A stretch of 64,000 bases of DNA from Amycolatopsis sp. WAC 01376 (GTDB taxonomy: Bacteria; Actinomycetota; Actinomycetes; Mycobacteriales; Pseudonocardiaceae). The translations under genes and the position numbers were made by a program. The DNA lies in contig NZ_QHKL01000002.1 in the NCBI RefSeq assembly GCF_003947415.1, positions 62,001 to 126,000 of the forward strand, written 5' to 3'. Each line of letters starts with the position of its first letter. Position 1 is the stretch's first letter. Of this stretch, positions 60,792 through 64,000 are shown piece by piece. The notes under the pieces are model-generated. The model searched no databases and was not told the DNA's origin. It was given only the letters and a program-made list of their open reading frames with translations.

Positions 60792-60824
60792 GTGTCAGCG
60801 GCGTGTCACCGCGGTGTCAGCGCG
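60792..60824 (+). promoter_or_regulatory. Three tandem 11-bp repeats before the serine hydrolase
   Basis: GTGTCAGCGGC, GTGTCACCGCG and GTGTCAGCGCG follow without gap (60792, 60803, 60814), ending 19 bp before the ATG. Triple 11-bp direct repeats are a hallmark of OmpR-type operators. It lies in the 54-base gap after the kinase gene. Confidence 0.6.
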
Positions 60825-60843
60825 GACGGCGATCGTTGCCGCC

Positions 60844-62010
60844 ATGACGACTTCAGCGAGCACATTCTTCCGGCGGGCGGGGATCACCGCGGTGGCGGCC
60901 GCGCTACTGGCCGGGGCCATCCCGGGAGCGGCCGCCGCGGACAGCGGACGGGATCGCCCGGATCTGCGGGCGATGGTCCAGGAGATCGCCGCCTCCGGTT
61001 TCGCCGGGGCGCAGCTACGGGTGCACGACGCGCGAGGTGACTGGACCGGCAGCGCGGGGGTGCGCGAGCTGGGCTCGGCCGCCAAGCCGCCGACGAACGG
61101 GCGGTTCCGGATCGGCAGCAACACCAAGACCTTCGTGTCCACCGTCGTCCTGCAGCTGGTGGGGGAGGGCAAGGTGGGCCTGGACGCGCCGGTGGCAGGC
61201 TACCTGCCCGAGTTCGCCTTCGACCGGCGGATCACGGTGCGGATGCTGTTGCAGCACACCAGCGGTCTGGTGGACTACACCGGCGCGATCCGGCCGGACG
61301 GCACCGTCGTACCGGGAATCCCCTTGGTGGGCAAGGAATTCCTGGACAACCGCTACCACACGTACCGGCCGGAGGAGCTGGTGCGGTTCGGGCTGTCCAA
61401 GACGCCGCTGTTCGAGCCGGGAACGGACTGGACCTACACGAACATCAACTACGTCCTGGCCGGGCTGGTGATCGAGAAGGTCGCCGGCCGCCCCTACGGC
61501 GACGAGCTCCAGCGCCGGATCCTGCGGCCGCTCGGACTGCGGGACACCGTCGTACCTGGCACGTGGCCGGGGATCCCCGGGCCGCACGCGCACGGCTACT
61601 ACCGCTACGAGGAGAAGCCCGGGCAGTGGAAGACGGTCGACATCACGAACCAGAACCCCTCATGGGCGTCCAGCGCCGGTGAACTGATCTCGACCACCAA
61701 GGACCTCCACACGTTCTTTTCCGCGCTGCTGGGCGGAAAGCTGCTGCCCGCCCCGCTGCTCGCCGAGATGCGCAAACCGCACCCCAAGGGCGGCTACGGC
61801 CTCGGCTTGTACGTCCAGGAAGCGAGCTGCGGCACCGTCCTCAAGGGGATGGGCGGGTTCCACGGCTACGGGACGCTGATGGCCGGCACCCCGGACGGCA
61901 GCAGGACCTTCGAACTGTCCATGACTTACGGGGACTCCGCGGCCGACCTGGGGCAGGCCTACTACAAGGCGGATCAGCTGCTCACCGACAAGGTGCTCTG
62001 CGGCAAGTAG
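60844..62010 (+). CDS. Exported serine hydrolase (beta-lactamase/DD-carboxypeptidase family)
   Basis: A 388-residue protein with a signal peptide (AAALLAGAIPGAAAA, near 18-32). SxxK is IGSNTKTF (Ser92, Lys95) and YxN is YTNINY (Tyr198, Asn200). LLQHTSGLVDYTG and SAGELISTTKDL are the conserved blocks; KGMGGFHGYG stands in place of the third HxG/KTG motif. It may act on peptidoglycan or related peptides. The ATG at 60844. Control by the neighbouring two-component system is likely from the triple repeat. Confidence 0.9.
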   Translation: MTTSASTFFRRAGITAVAAALLAGAIPGAAAADSGRDRPDLRAMVQEIAASGFAGAQLRVHDARGDWTGSAGVRELGSAAKPPTNGRFRIGSNTKTFVSTVVLQLVGEGKVGLDAPVAGYLPEFAFDRRITVRMLLQHTSGLVDYTGAIRPDGTVVPGIPLVGKEFLDNRYHTYRPEELVRFGLSKTPLFEPGTDWTYTNINYVLAGLVIEKVAGRPYGDELQRRILRPLGLRDTVVPGTWPGIPGPHAHGYYRYEEKPGQWKTVDITNQNPSWASSAGELISTTKDLHTFFSALLGGKLLPAPLLAEMRKPHPKGGYGLGLYVQEASCGTVLKGMGGFHGYGTLMAGTPDGSRTFELSMTYGDSAADLGQAYYKADQLLTDKVLCGK

Positions 62011-62011
62011 G

Positions 62012-62815
62012 TCAGAGTCGCAGGAAACCCATGTCCGGGAAGTGGGCCGGCGCGATGATCGCGCCGGTCTCTTCCGCTTCGGCGAGGAAACGCTGCCGCG
62101 TGCGGAGCGCGAGATCCGGGTCGACGTCGCCGAGGAAGCTCACCCGCGTGTCCGTCAGCTGGGCGGGCGTGTGCAGGACGTCGCCGAGCAACAGCAGGCG
62201 CTCGTCGTCCGCGGTGATGTCGAGGACGTAGTGGCCGGGCGTGTGACCGGGGGCATGCCGCGCCACGATCCCGGGCGCGATCTCGACGTCGTCGCCGCTG
62301 ATCGCCTCGGTCAGCCCCGCGGCGCGGGCGGTCTCCATGCCGACACGGCTCCATTCGGCCGTCCCGGCGGGCGCGATGAGGGCGTCCCAGTCCAGTTGCC
62401 CGAAGACGACCTGAGCACCAGGGAAGGTCAGGTCGCCCTCGGGGGCGATCCAGCCGATGTGGTCGTTGTGCAGGTGGGTGAGGAAGACGGTGTCGATCTC
62501 GTCGATGGGGCAGCCCGCCTTGTCCAGCGCGGCCGCGAGGTCGCCGCCTGTGCCCATCGGCGGGGTGGGGTCGCCCTTGGCGGGCGTCATCCCCGGCGGG
62601 AACGCGAATTCGCGCGGGCCGAGGCCGGTGTCGACGAGGATCGTGCGGCCGTTGCCGCGGATCAGGTACGCGCCGGTCGGCACGTGCACGGTGCCGTCCT
62701 CGTCGAAGACATCCGGGTGGGCTTCGGGGTCGAGACCCGGGAAGAACGCGAGCGGCAACCTGATCAGGCCGTCCCCGAGCGCTTCGATCTCGATGTCTCC
62801 GACGGTGATGCCCAC
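62012..62815 (-). CDS. Metallo-beta-lactamase-fold hydrolase
   Basis: A 267-residue enzyme with FLTHLHNDHIGW (His114, His116, Asp118, His119), later ARHAPGHTPGHYVLD and LLLGDVLHTPAQL, the zinc ligands of the fold; the substrate is unknown. The GTG at 62815 is chosen because GGGGG lies five bases upstream and the family N-terminus fits. An in-frame TTG at 62857 is not supported. Its end is 1 bp from the hydrolase gene, which is convergent. It probably forms an operon with the epimerase gene. Confidence 0.88.
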   Translation of the reverse strand: MGITVGDIEIEALGDGLIRLPLAFFPGLDPEAHPDVFDEDGTVHVPTGAYLIRGNGRTILVDTGLGPREFAFPPGMTPAKGDPTPPMGTGGDLAAALDKAGCPIDEIDTVFLTHLHNDHIGWIAPEGDLTFPGAQVVFGQLDWDALIAPAGTAEWSRVGMETARAAGLTEAISGDDVEIAPGIVARHAPGHTPGHYVLDITADDERLLLLGDVLHTPAQLTDTRVSFLGDVDPDLALRTRQRFLAEAEETGAIIAPAHFPDMGFLRL

Positions 62816-62886
62816 CAAAACCCCCAAAAAGTCGATTTCCGTTGCCGGGAACGACAACCCGGTGGGGGCCGGGTCTGTTCCCGGTT

Positions 62887-63948
62887 TCAGAGACCGACCG
62901 GTTCCCGCAGCTCAGCGGTGGCGAAACCGGCGATGCCTTCGGCGAAACCGGTTCGCGCGGTGAAGCCGAGCAGCCGTTCGGCGCGGGCGGGATCGGCGAC
63001 GACGTGCCGGACGTCGGCGGGACGGGCGCCGCCGGCGACCTTCGGAGCCGGTCCGTCGCAGGCCTTCGCGAGTTCTTCGGCGAGTTCGCCGACGGAGTGC
63101 GGTTGCCCGGAACAGATGTTCAGCGGCGTCAGGTCACCTTCGGGGCCGTCGGTGCGTAGCGCCAGGACGTTCGCCCTGGCCACGTCGTGGACGTGCACGA
63201 AGTCGCGCTGCTGCGCGCCGTCCTCCAGCACGATCGGCGCCTCGCCGCGTAAGAGGGAGGACCGGAACAGCGACGCGACGCCCGCGTACGGGGTGTTCTG
63301 CGGCATCCGGGGCCCGTAGACGTTGTGATAGCGCATCGCCCAGACCGTCCCGCCGGTTTGCCGGGCCCACGCCGCCGCCAGATGTTCCTGCGCGAGCTTG
63401 GTGGCCGCGTAGGTGCTTCGCGGCCGAAGTGGCGCGTCCTCAGGGACGAGCCGCCACTCGAGTTCCGCGCCGCACGTCGCGCACGTGGGCTCGAAGCGTC
63501 CGGCGTCCACATCGGACTGTTTCCGCGGCGACGGCGGGACGATCCCGTGGCTGGCGCATTCGTACCGGCCTTCGCCGTAGACAACCATCGACGAGGCGAG
63601 CACCAGTTTCCGGACCCCGGCCCGGTGCATCCCGGCCAGCAGCACGGCCGTCCCGTAGTCGTTGTTCAGCGCGTACGACGGCGCGTCGGACGGATCGACG
63701 CCGTGCCCGACGACGGCAGCCTGGTGACAGACCGCCTCGACACCGTCCAGCGACTCGGCGACCAGCGCCGCGTCGGTGACGTCGCCACGCAGGAACCGGT
63801 GGCGGCCGGTGTACCCGGGCGGACGCGAAGAACCGTGGGCGGTGCGCAGGAGGGTGTCGAGGACGACGACCTCGTGACCTTGATCGGACAGCAGATCGGC
63901 GATGTGGGAGCCGATGAATCCGGCCCCGCCGGTTACCAGTGTTCGCAC
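62887..63948 (-). CDS. NAD-dependent epimerase/dehydratase
   Basis: A 353-residue short-chain dehydrogenase of the extended type. The nucleotide motif is VTGGAGFIGSHIADLL, followed by the catalytic triad SSMVVYGEG and STYAATKLAQE (Tyr-x3-Lys). A Cys-containing insert (YECASHG, EPTCATCGAEL) is typical of an actinobacterial subgroup of sugar-nucleotide epimerases. The start is GTG at 63948. A role in making a sugar donor for the glycan genes nearby is inference. Confidence 0.88.
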   Translation of the reverse strand: MRTLVTGGAGFIGSHIADLLSDQGHEVVVLDTLLRTAHGSSRPPGYTGRHRFLRGDVTDAALVAESLDGVEAVCHQAAVVGHGVDPSDAPSYALNNDYGTAVLLAGMHRAGVRKLVLASSMVVYGEGRYECASHGIVPPSPRKQSDVDAGRFEPTCATCGAELEWRLVPEDAPLRPRSTYAATKLAQEHLAAAWARQTGGTVWAMRYHNVYGPRMPQNTPYAGVASLFRSSLLRGEAPIVLEDGAQQRDFVHVHDVARANVLALRTDGPEGDLTPLNICSGQPHSVGELAEELAKACDGPAPKVAGGARPADVRHVVADPARAERLLGFTARTGFAEGIAGFATAELREPVGL

Positions 63949-64000
63949 CTTCCCGACGCTAGGGGCGATCCGCGACGGCGGCGCCGGATCTCCGGCTCAC

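Noticed and set aside
1..64000. CRISPR arrays, insertion sequences, transposases, rRNA genes
   Set aside because: No regularly spaced direct repeats, no transposase or integrase motifs and no rRNA-like stretches were seen.

Overview
The window is high-GC actinobacterial DNA. GTG/TTG starts, four-base stop/start overlaps, an MprAB-type two-component system, a SARP regulator, DUF4394, TRIC and MprA/HtrA-type genes and proline-rich secreted proteins point to a Pseudonocardiaceae-like genome, most likely Amycolatopsis or a relative. That placement is inference from gene content and style, not a database match.

Layout. (1) 1-5.5 kb: chromosomal genes (PiT phosphate transporter, secreted DUF4394 protein, small secreted protein, large SARP/NB-ARC/TPR regulator). 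(2) 5.6-12.3 kb: a minus-strand SMC-like cassette with DUF2397, DUF2398 and a TIGR02680-type SMC ATPase. This is a Wadjet/MksBEF-like system, but the DUF2399 (JetD) nuclease gene is absent. (3) 12.4-14.8 kb: ordinary genes (lipoprotein, MsrA, MOSC, TetR, cupin). (4) About 14.9-42.1 kb: a dense defence island. It holds a DUF6907-like gene with a small coupled gene; a plus-strand four-gene operon (DUF4365 PD-(D/E)XK nuclease, unknown OB-like protein, winged-helix protein, double-ATPase HerA fusion); tail-to-tail with it a second and complete Wadjet cassette (jetABCD); a second DUF6907-like gene with a sigma-like HTH gene; an Mrr nuclease; a RHH-RAMA protein; a type I R-M operon with an AbiE toxin-antitoxin pair nested between hsdR and hsdM; RadC; and a DUF262-DUF1524 (GmrSD-like) protein. 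The island ends at the 3' end of a tRNA-Arg(CCT). No integrase or transposase was seen. (5) 42.5-64 kb: core-type genes. These are a LuxR regulator and TRIC channel, MprAB, LspA, VOC, DeoR, HtrA protease, a tightly coupled five-gene glycosyltransferase/methyltransferase/molybdopterin operon, CopC/CopD and two cupredoxins, a GT-C-like membrane protein with its own two-component system, a serine hydrolase, a metallo-beta-lactamase-fold hydrolase and a sugar-nucleotide epimerase.

How the parts may work together. The two SMC cassettes and the HerA operon all look like DNA-surveillance machines built from an ATPase and a nuclease. The HerA operon and Wadjet-2 even share their last 21 bp, so they are physically locked together. 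The HerA operon is not a named defence system that I recognise and is my main candidate for something undescribed. The nuclease-less Wadjet-1, 9 kb from a complete copy, raises the question of whether one JetD serves two SMC motors.

In the right half the sequence shows regulatory logic of the OmpR type, as 11-bp-period direct repeats. They lie in front of mprA and htrA (shared TCTCAG motif), in front of the glycosyltransferase operon and the GT-C/two-component operon (an exact 18-bp repeat), and in front of the serine hydrolase (three tandem 11-mers). These suggest an envelope-stress regulon.
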